From the NCBI RefSeq assembly GCF_001565895.1, contig NZ_LSNE01000015.1, forward strand, positions 127,397-191,396: a DNA stretch of 64,000 nucleotides. The letters are read 5' to 3'. Under the pieces are notes generated by a model. That model had not been told where the DNA came from, did not search any database, and saw only the letters and a program-made list of their open reading frames with translations. Of the stretch, positions 44,085 through 53,555 are shown in pieces (position 1 is the stretch's first letter; every line of letters begins with the position of its first letter). Both the position numbers and the translations under genes were made by a program. Source of the DNA: Paraglaciecola hydrolytica. GTDB taxonomy: Bacteria > Pseudomonadota > Gammaproteobacteria > Enterobacterales > Alteromonadaceae.

Positions 44085-44660
44085 ATGAAATATTTAAAAA
44101 AATTAGCGGCAATAAGCACATTGTTGATGCTAAGTCATTTTAGCCAAGCGAGTTTGTTAAGCTTGCCTGGCGATGGTAATTACGCAGGGGCGGTAACAAG
44201 TGACAATGGCTGGACCTTCAACATGGGTTCGGACCAAGTGGATTTTTGGACATTCTCATTAGCACAAGATGCCACCATGTCTTTTGACGTAGTGTCCGAT
44301 ATTGTCTTTGGTCTTAGTCTCTATAGCGGCACTTTGTTTACCGATCCTGGTTTTAACTTTTCTAATTTTGCCAGTTTTGATGGACTGTTTGGTGAATCAA
44401 TGAACTATGCCGTTGGCACCGATCCATTCACACCTTTATCAGGTAACAGCTTAACGGATATCTTTCTCACTGCCGGAAACTATACCCTCGCCTTAGGTGG
44501 CAACGATGTGGGATTTGATTTTTTTGGTGAATATCAATATTTAATGAATGTATCCACTCAATCTACACCTCAGGTTTCAGAACCCAAGGTTGCTTTATTG
44601 ATGTTGGTATTAGCCGGTTTAGTCAGTATGAGAAAACGTTTTTATTTAACAAAACGATAG
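44085..44660 (+). CDS. PEP-CTERM sorting-domain protein
   Basis: 191 residues. Signal peptide (about 1-23, 'LSHFSQASLL'). The body has repeated Gly/Asp/Phe-rich strands ('DFWTFSLAQDATMSFDV', 'TAGNYTLALGGNDVGFDFF'), typical of PEP-CTERM proteins with a pre-peptidase-like beta domain. The C-terminus shows 'VSEPKVALLMLVLAGLVS' and a basic end (MRKRF): PEP-like motif, helix, Arg cluster. Probably exosortase-processed and surface-exposed. Start ATG 44085 with AAGGA upstream, not the long upstream extension that overlaps phoX. Confidence 0.85.
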   Translation: MKYLKKLAAISTLLMLSHFSQASLLSLPGDGNYAGAVTSDNGWTFNMGSDQVDFWTFSLAQDATMSFDVVSDIVFGLSLYSGTLFTDPGFNFSNFASFDGLFGESMNYAVGTDPFTPLSGNSLTDIFLTAGNYTLALGGNDVGFDFFGEYQYLMNVSTQSTPQVSEPKVALLMLVLAGLVSMRKRFYLTKR

Positions 44661-44727
44661 CCGCATAACATTTTTAGGGGGTGTTTTGGCTTGTATTGCT
44701 AATATCGGTAAGCAAGACAAACATACC

Positions 44728-45702
44728 CTAACGTTGGGCTAAATCCTCGGAATAGTGCAGTTTACGCTGATTATCCACAATAATGCCGTCATAACCCGGT
44801 GTACGATTGAGTAAGTCCATACCTTGCTGCACACCTAAGACAAATACCGCAGTAGAAAGCGCATCATTTAAAGTACTGCTGGGGCCGATTATCGATACAC
44901 TTTGCACCTCATAACTTGAATGCCCACTTTTAGGTGACAGTATGTGATGGTAACGCTGGCCGTCCTGTTCAAAATAACGTTCATAATCACCTGAGGTCGA
45001 CAAGGCAATATCGGCCAAGGGTAGGATCACCGCCTGTTTATCTGCATGTCTGGGATCCCGTATACCGACCATCCAAGGTTTACCCCGTCTATCGCCTAAC
45101 AAACGGGTATCACCACCGGCCGTAACCAATGCATGTTGAATACCCATGGCCTGCAAAATGGCGATAGCATTATCGACAGCATGACCTTTGGCGATTCCAC
45201 CCAAATCAATTTTCACTTTAGGATGCTGGTAGAAGATAGTTTGTTGTTGGCTATCGAGTAACAAATGCCGAAAGTTAATGGCTTCGAGCAAGGAACTAAC
45301 TTGCTCTTCAGAGGGCTTGTGCTGCTGACGGTAATCATACAAATACCCCACACTAGCAAAAGTAATATCAAAGGCACCTTGGGTTTCTTTGGATAATTCG
45401 ATTGACAGCGCGATGAGCTCAAACAGTTCTTTTGATACTTTAACCGGCCGCTGCGCCGCATTTTCATTAAGTATAGACAGCTCACTGCTGGCGATATAAG
45501 GGCTCATCAACTGGTTAATGCGCTCCATCTCAACCATCACTGCTTGAGTTGCTTGTTGCCCTAATTGGACATCATCACTCCACACTTCAACCTGAATATT
45601 AGTACCCATGATGCCTTGTTTATCTTGATACCAAGCGGCACTGAGCGAAAAACTTAGACTTAAGAATAAAGGATAAAAAACAAGTCGAAGCTGCAAACTC
45701 AT
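44728..45702 (-). CDS. apbE: FAD:protein FMN transferase (ApbE)
   Basis: 324 residues. Exported flavin transferase that attaches FMN covalently to Thr residues of target flavoproteins. Signal peptide (about 1-22), then 'GIMGTNIQVEVW', 'DLGGIAKGHAVDNAI', 'ALVTAGGDTRLLG' and the metal site region 'SSTLNDALSTAVFVLG'. ATG start at 45702 overlaps the rsmI stop (ATGA), indicating coupling. No target flavoprotein (NqrC/RnfG) is encoded in the window. Confidence 0.95.
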   Translation of the reverse strand: MSLQLRLVFYPLFLSLSFSLSAAWYQDKQGIMGTNIQVEVWSDDVQLGQQATQAVMVEMERINQLMSPYIASSELSILNENAAQRPVKVSKELFELIALSIELSKETQGAFDITFASVGYLYDYRQQHKPSEEQVSSLLEAINFRHLLLDSQQQTIFYQHPKVKIDLGGIAKGHAVDNAIAILQAMGIQHALVTAGGDTRLLGDRRGKPWMVGIRDPRHADKQAVILPLADIALSTSGDYERYFEQDGQRYHHILSPKSGHSSYEVQSVSIIGPSSTLNDALSTAVFVLGVQQGMDLLNRTPGYDGIIVDNQRKLHYSEDLAQR

Positions 45703-46538
45703 TGATTAAGATCCAAGCCCATTTGATAAAGAATATTTTTTTTCAACGAATAATGTTCGGCCACTATGGCAGCGGCTTTTTTCAAGGGCAGTTCTTTCAT
45801 TAATAAAGTCAATAAGGCCATGGCTTCGCTAGACACCTCGCTTTGATTGACTTTAACGCCTGATATCATCAAGACAAATTCGCCGCGCTGATGATTAGGA
45901 TCAGCCTCTAGCCACGTATGGCAATCGGCAGCCGTGCCTGAATAAAAGGTTTCAAAGGTTTTTGTGAGCTCTTTGGCTAAAACGATCTCGCGCTCTGCGC
46001 CGAGTACTTCAACGATATCGGCAACAGTTTGCGCGATGCGTCTGGGAGACTCGTAAAATACACTGGTAGCTGATTCCAGTAACAAGGTGGCTAAAGCTTG
46101 ATGTTTAGCCTGCATTTTAACCGGCAAAAAACCTTCAAAACGAAAACGGTCAGTAGGCAAGCCCGCTGCACACAGGGCTGTTGTCGCAGCACAAGGGCCG
46201 GGCAAGGGAATAACCGTAATATTGGCCGCGCGGCACTGATTGACTAAACCATAACCCGGATCGCTAATGAGTGGCGTGCCAGCGTCTGAGATCAACGCGA
46301 CATTCAGCCCCTGCTGAATTTTATTGATTAATTCCAACGCTCGTTGGGCTTCATTATGATCATGTAAGGAAATCAAACGAGTTTGAATATCATAATGTTG
46401 TAACAACTTAAGACTATGCCGAGTATCTTCGGCAGCAATCAAATCAACCTCGGCTAATATTGCCAATGCTCGGTGACTGATGTCAGCCAAGTTTCCAATT
46501 GGCGTGGGCACAATATACAATTTTCCAATTTCACTCAC
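45699..46538 (-). CDS. rsmI: 16S rRNA (cytidine-1402-2'-O)-methyltransferase
   Basis: 279 residues. Tetrapyrrole-methylase fold enzyme that 2'-O-methylates C1402 of 16S rRNA. Signatures: 'LYIVPTPIGNLADISHRAL', 'IAAEDTRHSLKLL', 'ISDAGTPLISDPGYGLV' and 'PLPGPCAATTALCAAGLPTD'. GTG 46538 is preferred over GTG 46544 because AGGAG lies eight bases upstream of it. Divergent from lpoA, the standard gammaproteobacterial arrangement. Confidence 0.95.
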   Translation of the reverse strand: MSEIGKLYIVPTPIGNLADISHRALAILAEVDLIAAEDTRHSLKLLQHYDIQTRLISLHDHNEAQRALELINKIQQGLNVALISDAGTPLISDPGYGLVNQCRAANITVIPLPGPCAATTALCAAGLPTDRFRFEGFLPVKMQAKHQALATLLLESATSVFYESPRRIAQTVADIVEVLGAEREIVLAKELTKTFETFYSGTAADCHTWLEADPNHQRGEFVLMISGVKVNQSEVSSEAMALLTLLMKELPLKKAAAIVAEHYSLKKNILYQMGLDLNQ

Positions 46539-46676
46539 CTGCACTGCTCCTATTCAAGCGCTTAGCCCAATTTGCCATTAAAGCTATTTCCGCCGACTGA
46601 ACCCAATCGCTATGCGGGTAGATATTTCTTTGCGTTACTATAAACTATTCGTCATATTTTTTACTGGGTTTGTGGC

Positions 46677-48638
46677 ATGAGTTTGTATCGTTTTTTATTA
46701 ACATCTTTAGTGGTTTTACTCTTAGCCTCTTGCGGTGGTGCGTCAACTAAGCCTGTTGAGGCACCTACGGTGAATCAAGCTACTCCATCTCGCCCCCCGG
46801 TTATTGATACTAAAAAAGATTATATAAAGATAGCCGAAGAAACCTTTGCCCAAACTGGTTCACTCAGCCAACGCAATGAGTGGTTAATTAAGGCTGCTGA
46901 GGCATTGCAGCAACAAGGTGAGTGCAACAAAAGCCTAAAATTCTTACAAGTTTTACTGCCAGAACTCACAGAACAGCGTCAGATTAATACCGCGCGACTA
47001 ATATACAGTGAATGTTTAGTGACCTTAGGAACACCAGAAGCACTGGACTTAGCCAAACAATCCTTGAGTGATATAAAACTGATCACTGGCTACGAACATC
47101 GAGTTTATGCCCTGCAAGCCACCTTGTTTAGTCAGCAACAAGCCTGGCTAAAAGCGAGTCAGGCCTTATTACGCTCAGATATGCCTGAACCAGCCAAAAG
47201 CCAACAAATTTGGCGTTGGTTGCAAAACCTTGAGCTGAGTGAACTACGCCGTGCGCAAAGTACTCATGGGCAATTACAAAGCTGGCTACAACTCAGTATT
47301 ATTCTGCATCTAAACGGTTTAAAACCACAGCAACTTATCGAGCAAGTGGCCAATTGGCAGAGTACCCATAGCCAACATGCCCTAGCAAGCAACCTGCCGC
47401 CAGAAATTACTAGAGCGTTAACTCAACAAGCCTTACCTGCCGCCAATATTGCCGTATTGCTGCCACTTAGCGGTCGTTTAGCCAGCCAAGGGTTGGCCCT
47501 AAAAGAAGGTATATTGGCGGCCTACTTAGCTAACTTAGCCAAAACGGCATCACAAGACACTACCATGGCAACCAACAATAGAGAGCCTGCCTATAATCTC
47601 TACACTAACAACCAAAACACTCAAAGCATTGCCGATACGCGTTATCGCAAACTACGTTTTTTTGACTCGGCTTTAAAAACCCCTGAGCAACTCAATGCCT
47701 TAGTCGCAGACTACGATTTTGTTTTAGGCCCTTTGTTGAAAGAAAGCATTACCGCCCTAAGTACCCTGCTACCTGAAGATAAAGTGATGCTGGCACTTAA
47801 TCGTACTGACAGTGACTTGGTCAATCCTACTACCAATATCTTTAATCCAGGTTTAAATAGAGAACATTACTTTTTTGCTCTTGCCCCAGAAGACGAAGCC
47901 GAACAATTGGCCTCTTATATCAAACAACAAGGCTATCGCCACCCGATTATATTTACCGCCGACAACAGTGTGACCAGCCGTATGACAGATGCTTTTGTGG
48001 CTCGCTGGAAATCCGGTGGTGAGATACTTAAACAACCTGATATCGCGGTATTCTCTGATAGTAAAGATATGCGTCAGCAAGCCGAATCTCTGCTGGATGT
48101 TGCTCAAAGTAAGGCCCGAATCAGGCAAATGGAAAACGTGGCAGATGTTGAAGTGTTTAGTGTTGAACGTAACCGCCAAGATGTTGATGTGATAGTGCTG
48201 TTTGCCAATCCTGAGCAAACCGAATTACTCAATCCTATTATTGAAGCCAGTTTGAGCCCTTTTGCGGCCAAACCACTCGCAGTATTTGCTTCATCGCGCA
48301 GTTACAGCATGGAGTTAAGTAAAAATAGCCTACGCGATCTGCGTAATCTGACTTTTAGCGATATGCCCTGGATGTTACCAGGTCACCCCTGGAGCAACTT
48401 AGCCAATCAAACTAACGAGTTATGGCCCCAGCGTCAGGACTCTTTATTACGTTTGTTTGCTATGGGTTTTGATGCCTATGAATTGATTGATAACCTACGT
48501 CAGTTAAAAGGTTTACCACAATTATCCAAACAAGGCTTAACAGGTAAACTCAACGTGGCAGACAATGGCGTATTACATCGCCACTTGCCACTGGCTAAAA
48601 TCATTCAAGATAGGGTAACCGTGCTTGCAGTGGATTAA
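46677..48638 (+). CDS. lpoA: Penicillin-binding protein activator LpoA
   Basis: 653 residues. Outer-membrane lipoprotein (lipobox 'LLLASC', Cys about 19) that activates PBP1A from outside. N-terminal TPR-like helices (about 45-245) are followed by a periplasmic-binding-protein-like domain starting 'IAVLLPLSGRLASQGLALKE'. Length and domain order match LpoA. First of lpoA-yraN-diaA-dolP. Confidence 0.93.
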   Translation: MSLYRFLLTSLVVLLLASCGGASTKPVEAPTVNQATPSRPPVIDTKKDYIKIAEETFAQTGSLSQRNEWLIKAAEALQQQGECNKSLKFLQVLLPELTEQRQINTARLIYSECLVTLGTPEALDLAKQSLSDIKLITGYEHRVYALQATLFSQQQAWLKASQALLRSDMPEPAKSQQIWRWLQNLELSELRRAQSTHGQLQSWLQLSIILHLNGLKPQQLIEQVANWQSTHSQHALASNLPPEITRALTQQALPAANIAVLLPLSGRLASQGLALKEGILAAYLANLAKTASQDTTMATNNREPAYNLYTNNQNTQSIADTRYRKLRFFDSALKTPEQLNALVADYDFVLGPLLKESITALSTLLPEDKVMLALNRTDSDLVNPTTNIFNPGLNREHYFFALAPEDEAEQLASYIKQQGYRHPIIFTADNSVTSRMTDAFVARWKSGGEILKQPDIAVFSDSKDMRQQAESLLDVAQSKARIRQMENVADVEVFSVERNRQDVDVIVLFANPEQTELLNPIIEASLSPFAAKPLAVFASSRSYSMELSKNSLRDLRNLTFSDMPWMLPGHPWSNLANQTNELWPQRQDSLLRLFAMGFDAYELIDNLRQLKGLPQLSKQGLTGKLNVADNGVLHRHLPLAKIIQDRVTVLAVD

Positions 48639-48999
48639 ACAGGCACTATCGCCACTTATTGGTCAGCAAGGTGAAAGGCTGGCCAAACGTTATCTCGAAA
48701 AAAACGGTCAAAGCTTTGTTGCGCAAAATTACCGCTGCCGCAATGGCGAGATAGATCTCATTATGCGCGAACAGGGCACCTTGGTATTTGTCGAAGTCAA
48801 ATTTCGCAGTAAGGCTCACTATGGTAATGCGGTAGAATACTTTCATGCGAACAAACGACGTAAATTTGAATCGGCCATCGCCCATTATCTGCATCAAGCC
48901 GGACTGAATCCCAGCATTGTGGCCCATCGTATCGACTTAGTGGGTATTGAACTTAATGCCCAAGGCACGGCGCAATATACTTGGTTACAAAATGTATAA
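48625..48999 (+). CDS. yraN: YraN family (UPF0102) endonuclease-like protein
   Basis: 124 residues. PD-(D/E)xK-type fold: 'GQQGERLAKRYLEKNG', 'CRNGEIDLIMREQGTLVFVE' (Glu...Asp...Glu-x-Lys). Family role unproven. Start TTG 48625 overlaps the lpoA end by 14 bases. Confidence 0.92.
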   Translation: MQWIKQALSPLIGQQGERLAKRYLEKNGQSFVAQNYRCRNGEIDLIMREQGTLVFVEVKFRSKAHYGNAVEYFHANKRRKFESAIAHYLHQAGLNPSIVAHRIDLVGIELNAQGTAQYTWLQNV

Positions 49000-49632
<633 letters not shown>

Positions 49633-49633
49633 G

Positions 49634-50212
49634 GTGTTAAGCATTAAAAAAAGCGTGGCTATTGCCTTGTTATTGGGTGTTACAACGATTCAGGGTTGCG
49701 CAGTATTAGTCGTAGGTGCCGGTGTGGGAGCCGCTTCAGCCGCCCATGATCGCAGAACATTGGGCGCTCAAGTTGACGATAAAACAGCAGCCAGCAAAAT
49801 TTCAGTGGCACTAAATGAAGTAGAGGCCTTAAAAAAACATACCAACATAACCGTGCAGGTTTTTAATGGTACCGCTTTATTAGTTGGTCAGGCACCAAGC
49901 AATGAACTGATCCAATTGGCTCAACAAACGGCCGGTTCAATTAAAAATATTAAAAAGTTACATAATCAAATTCGTCTAGGTAAACCAATTTCTACCAGTG
50001 CAGCAGCCAACGATGTATGGTTGGCGTCTAAAGTTAAAACTCAGTTACTGGCAGATAAACGAGTAGATGGTCTTAATGTCGAGATCGAAGTGGAAAATGC
50101 TGAAGTGTTTCTGATGGGTTTGGTCAGTCAGCAAGAAGCCAACATTGCTGTAGATATCACCCGTAATATTGAAGGCGTTAAACAAGTGGTAAAAGCCTTT
50201 GAATACTTTTAA
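49634..50212 (+). CDS. dolP: Dual-BON-domain outer-membrane lipoprotein (DolP/YraP)
   Basis: 192 residues. Lipoprotein signal with 'TIQGCAVLVVGAGVG' (Cys about 22) and two BON domains (about 45-115 and 125-192) that bind anionic phospholipid. DolP helps keep outer-membrane integrity. GTG start at 49634 with AGGAG upstream, two bases after diaA. Confidence 0.93.
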   Translation: MLSIKKSVAIALLLGVTTIQGCAVLVVGAGVGAASAAHDRRTLGAQVDDKTAASKISVALNEVEALKKHTNITVQVFNGTALLVGQAPSNELIQLAQQTAGSIKNIKKLHNQIRLGKPISTSAAANDVWLASKVKTQLLADKRVDGLNVEIEVENAEVFLMGLVSQQEANIAVDITRNIEGVKQVVKAFEYF

Positions 50213-50266
50213 GTTTGGGCTTATTACGTAGCTTATGTTCTACTTTTAGTACTTGATGTATTTTAA

Positions 50267-51013
50267 TTGTTAGTTGAGTTGTTGAGTTTGTATCAATTTT
50301 TAGCGGGTATTTCCTTGTTAGTTTTTACTCTTTGCTTGAGTAATTCAACACTGGCAAAAGAGCAGATCCAGGTGGTTACCGAAAATTGGTACCCCTATAA
50401 CTATCTGGATGAAAAGCAGCAGGTAGTGGGGCAATCCACTACCTTAGTCAAACAAGTACTAAGGGCTGCCGAAGTGGATTTTACTTTCGATCTATATCCT
50501 TGGACGAGAGCAATGAACCTTGCCAAAACCACCCAGAATGTATTGATCTATACAATTTTACAAACTCCAGAGCGTCAATCCATGTTTCATTGGATTTGTC
50601 CTATTGCCGCTAAAAATCTCCACCAACTTTACCGCTTGAGTAGTAGATCTGATATCGACATAACATCAGAGCAAGACATTAAAAACTACAGTGTGGCAGT
50701 TACCCGCGACACTTTTTTGCACAAATTAATGCTGAAGTTGGGTTTGAAAGAAGGGCAAAACTTGCAGGTCACTGGCGACGATAAAATCAACGCGACATTA
50801 TTGCTGGCAGGCAGAGTGGACATATTGCCGGAATTACAAAGTTCGGTCTATCGGCAACTGGTAACCCAGGGGTTGGATAAATCTTATGTTACGCCCCTGC
50901 TCAGCTTATCAGCCAACCATTACCCCGATTACTGCATGGCCCTAAGCAAACCAACTCCGCTGGAGTTGGTAGAAAAGATCCGTGCAGCTCATCAAAAAAT
51001 TACTGACCAATAA
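50267..51013 (+). CDS. Orphan periplasmic solute-binding protein (family 3)
   Basis: 248 residues. Signal peptide ending near 'SNSTLAKEQ', then the classic opening 'VVTENWYPYNYLDEKQQVVG' and 'LYPWTRAMNLAKTTQNVLIY', seen in many marine family-3 proteins, and 'DIDITSEQDIKNYSVAV' at the hinge. No transporter neighbours. It starts at one of several clustered TTG codons (50267 listed). Ligand unknown. Confidence 0.78.
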   Translation: MLVELLSLYQFLAGISLLVFTLCLSNSTLAKEQIQVVTENWYPYNYLDEKQQVVGQSTTLVKQVLRAAEVDFTFDLYPWTRAMNLAKTTQNVLIYTILQTPERQSMFHWICPIAAKNLHQLYRLSSRSDIDITSEQDIKNYSVAVTRDTFLHKLMLKLGLKEGQNLQVTGDDKINATLLLAGRVDILPELQSSVYRQLVTQGLDKSYVTPLLSLSANHYPDYCMALSKPTPLELVEKIRAAHQKITDQ

Positions 51014-51115
51014 ACTTAAGTCAGTTGCAGTGAATATGTCTTTGCTGAGGATTTTTACTGAGTATATCGGAATGAAAAACAACAAGTTTTACTCCGTTAT
51101 ACATAGGTTTGATTA

Positions 51116-52321
51116 CTATCGACAATCACTCGGCAGTTGAGCACTATCAATATTTTGCCCATAACATGTCCACTGCACACTACCCTCAAGAAATTCTGGT
51201 TCTAAAACAATATATTGCTCATCCCCTGAACTTGTTAAACCCGTTTTAATGCCAATCACACCTTGATCATACATGCCAATATCAAAGTTGTTTTTCTCAT
51301 TAATGATGGACGCGCTTGCATAGCCTAAATCAATCATTGATGTAGGCCATTGCTCATTGCTTAACACATACTCTGTCACTTTACCTTTCACTTCGATTGA
51401 TGAAGAGTAAGCCATGACAATCCGCGATTTTTCGACGTATTCTTGATAAGCAGGAAGTGCTAGCGCGGCCAATACCCCCAGAATAGCAATAGTAATAATC
51501 AGCGAACCTGCGCCTCCAGCGCCGAATCTGGGGATAAAAAAGGCAAGGAACCAGGCAAATTTATGGCGTTTTGGATGCTTAAGCACTTGCCCATTTTTTA
51601 GTGCAATCGCAGCTGCCATTCTTTTTGTTAACCAAGGATAGTCTCCAGTTAGTTCATGGAAAGACATCCAAAAACCACTGGTTTGTTCAACCTGGGTCAG
51701 ATAACTGTTTATATTTAATGTTTTCCATCTGCTATTTCCAGCCGCAATAGCAGCCAAAGCATATTTAATATCATCTTCTGAATCGCAACATGCCACACCA
51801 TAACGATCACAAGTATATTCTTCAGCCCGTCTTAGTGCAGTTCCAAGTACAGGTAAAATGCTGGCAGGAAAAATAAAAGAACTCCAGCTCAGATGTTTAC
51901 GATGTATGTGCCCCAACTCATGACCAATATAAAAATCAATTGCACTAGGATGTTCTTCGAGGGCATCTATAACATCACTAAACAGTACAACAAAATAACG
52001 CCCCAAGAATTTAGTGGCTAGAGCGTTAAAATAATCAGTCCTCAGAATATAGGCTTCTGGTACGTTTTTTAAACCTACTTTGGAGCAACCATTAATCAGT
52101 TTTTCATGTAAATCAGGATATTGGTCGCTGGTTATTTTCACTCCAGTACCTTTAAGATGAGAAATAAATGCTGAATGGGCAAATAAGAAAAATAAATAGC
52201 CGAGCAGTAAATAAAGCAACACTATCCCGATTGTGCCAACAATAATGGCAATCCAGAAAATAGTTGAAATGATGACAGCGATTGAAAACAGCTTTTTTTC
52301 GTTTTTATAGATTAAATCCAT
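51116..52321 (-). CDS. M48-type membrane metalloprotease fused to a pilin-like C-terminus
   Basis: 401 residues. Membrane segments near 12-50. M48 catalytic motif HELGH (134-138) and third-ligand region 'RAEEYTCDRYG' (Glu168). A second hydrophobic part begins at about 272 as 'SLIITIAILGVLAALALPAY' and continues 'QEYVEKSR', which is the N-terminal helix and neck of a type IV pilin. It is followed by a pilin-like globular end with two cysteines (386 and 400) spaced like the pilin disulphide loop. The Glu5 of true pilins is replaced (Thr) and no prepilin leader is free, so it is probably not assembled as a pilus. ATG start 52321. Single gene. Confidence 0.85.
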   Translation of the reverse strand: MDLIYKNEKKLFSIAVIISTIFWIAIIVGTIGIVLLYLLLGYLFFLFAHSAFISHLKGTGVKITSDQYPDLHEKLINGCSKVGLKNVPEAYILRTDYFNALATKFLGRYFVVLFSDVIDALEEHPSAIDFYIGHELGHIHRKHLSWSSFIFPASILPVLGTALRRAEEYTCDRYGVACCDSEDDIKYALAAIAAGNSRWKTLNINSYLTQVEQTSGFWMSFHELTGDYPWLTKRMAAAIALKNGQVLKHPKRHKFAWFLAFFIPRFGAGGAGSLIITIAILGVLAALALPAYQEYVEKSRIVMAYSSSIEVKGKVTEYVLSNEQWPTSMIDLGYASASIINEKNNFDIGMYDQGVIGIKTGLTSSGDEQYIVLEPEFLEGSVQWTCYGQNIDSAQLPSDCR

Positions 52322-52582
52322 TTAAATACCTTAAAAGTGCTTGATACATAAGAAACATTGGACTGTCTTGCAGAGCACAAATTCGTTTAGAAACAGGCCT
52401 TTGATGGCTGTTTAAGTAAAGGAGTTTATGAGTAGCCAGTGTGTGAAAATAAATTGACCGTGTTGTAACACGAAGGTTAAATGCTTGTATAGCTTGAACT
52501 ATATGTTTTTCTGCTCTGAAACCTGCTTTTTAAAGCTCTTGCTCGAAACTATTCACTAGTTTCTAGCGACTAGTTTTGAAAT

Positions 52583-53182
52583 CTAGATAACCCGCCTGCC
52601 ACTAAAGGCATGAGTCAGGGTATTGCCATCGATAAATTCTAGCTCGCCACCTACCGGCACACCATGGGCAATACGGCTTGCTTGAATGGTATGAACTTTA
52701 CACATCTGGGCAATGTAATGCGCCGTTGCTGCACCCTCAACCGTGGGGTTGGTTGCTAGTATCACTTCACTTATACCACCGGCCTGCAAAATCTGTTCTA
52801 GCTGATCCAAACCGATATCCGCAGGGCCAATACCATCAATGGGCGATAAATGCCCCATCAAAACAAAATAACGACCTTTAAACTCAAGAGTTTGTTCAAC
52901 CGCCAGGACATCTTGCGGCGATTCAACCACACACAATAATTCAGAACTTTGACGTTTGGGATTGGCACATATTTCACATAAGGCGTTTTCACAAAAGGTA
53001 CGGCACTGCTCACAGTGTTTAATATGCTCCATGGCATTGTGCAGTACTGAGCTTAAACGCAAAGCCCCATTACGATTGCGCTCAAGTAAATGAAAAGCCA
53101 TACGCTGGGCACTTTTGGTACCCACACCCGGCAATATCTTTAAGGCATCGATCAATTCTTTGATTAAGGGGCTAAATTGCAT
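52583..53182 (-). CDS. recR: Recombination mediator RecR
   Basis: 199 residues. Helix-hairpin-helix '[20 protein letters not shown]', a Cys4 zinc finger (CEQC...CEIC) and a TOPRIM domain ('[17 protein letters not shown]'). Works with RecO/RecF to load RecA at gaps. Last gene of apt-dnaX-ybaB-recR, 20 bases after ybaB. Confidence 0.97.
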   Translation of the reverse strand: MQFSPLIKELIDALKILPGVGTKSAQRMAFHLLERNRNGALRLSSVLHNAMEHIKHCEQCRTFCENALCEICANPKRQSSELLCVVESPQDVLAVEQTLEFKGRYFVLMGHLSPIDGIGPADIGLDQLEQILQAGGISEVILATNPTVEGAATAHYIAQMCKVHTIQASRIAHGVPVGGELEFIDGNTLTHAFSGRRVI

Positions 53183-53202
53183 GTTGAATAATCTGTTACT
53201 GA

Positions 53203-53529
53203 CTAAAACGGCATCTTGAAGCCAGGAGGCATTGGCATACCACCAGTGACATCAGCCATTTTTTCTTTGGTGGTTTCTTGCACTTTGCGCACGGCGTCAT
53301 TAATGGCTGCAGCGACTAAATCTTCGATCATTTCTTTGTCGTCTTGCATCAAACTTTCATCGATTTCGACTCGGCGAGTCGCGTGATTACAAGTCATAGT
53401 CACTTTAACTAAACCAGCACCTGATTGACCAACCACTTCGACCTTAGCTAGCTCTTCTTGATTTTTTTGCATGCGCTCTTGCATTTGTTGCGCTTGCTTC
53501 ATGATATTGCCCATACCACCTTTAAACAT
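53203..53529 (-). CDS. ybaB: YbaB/EbfC nucleoid-associated protein
   Basis: 108 residues. '[20 protein letters not shown]' start, '[20 protein letters not shown]' and the PGFKMPF end match YbaB. Small DNA-binding tweezer dimer. Between dnaX and recR, the conserved position. Confidence 0.97.
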   Translation of the reverse strand: MFKGGMGNIMKQAQQMQERMQKNQEELAKVEVVGQSGAGLVKVTMTCNHATRRVEIDESLMQDDKEMIEDLVAAAINDAVRKVQETTKEKMADVTGGMPMPPGFKMPF

Positions 53530-53555
53530 AATGTCTCTCTCTCTTTAAATTTTAA

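Noticed and set aside
52426-52455. A 9-codon ORF with a strong ribosome-binding site between the M48-pilin and recR genes
   Set aside because: Too short, no conserved character, and it is not placed before a gene on its strand.
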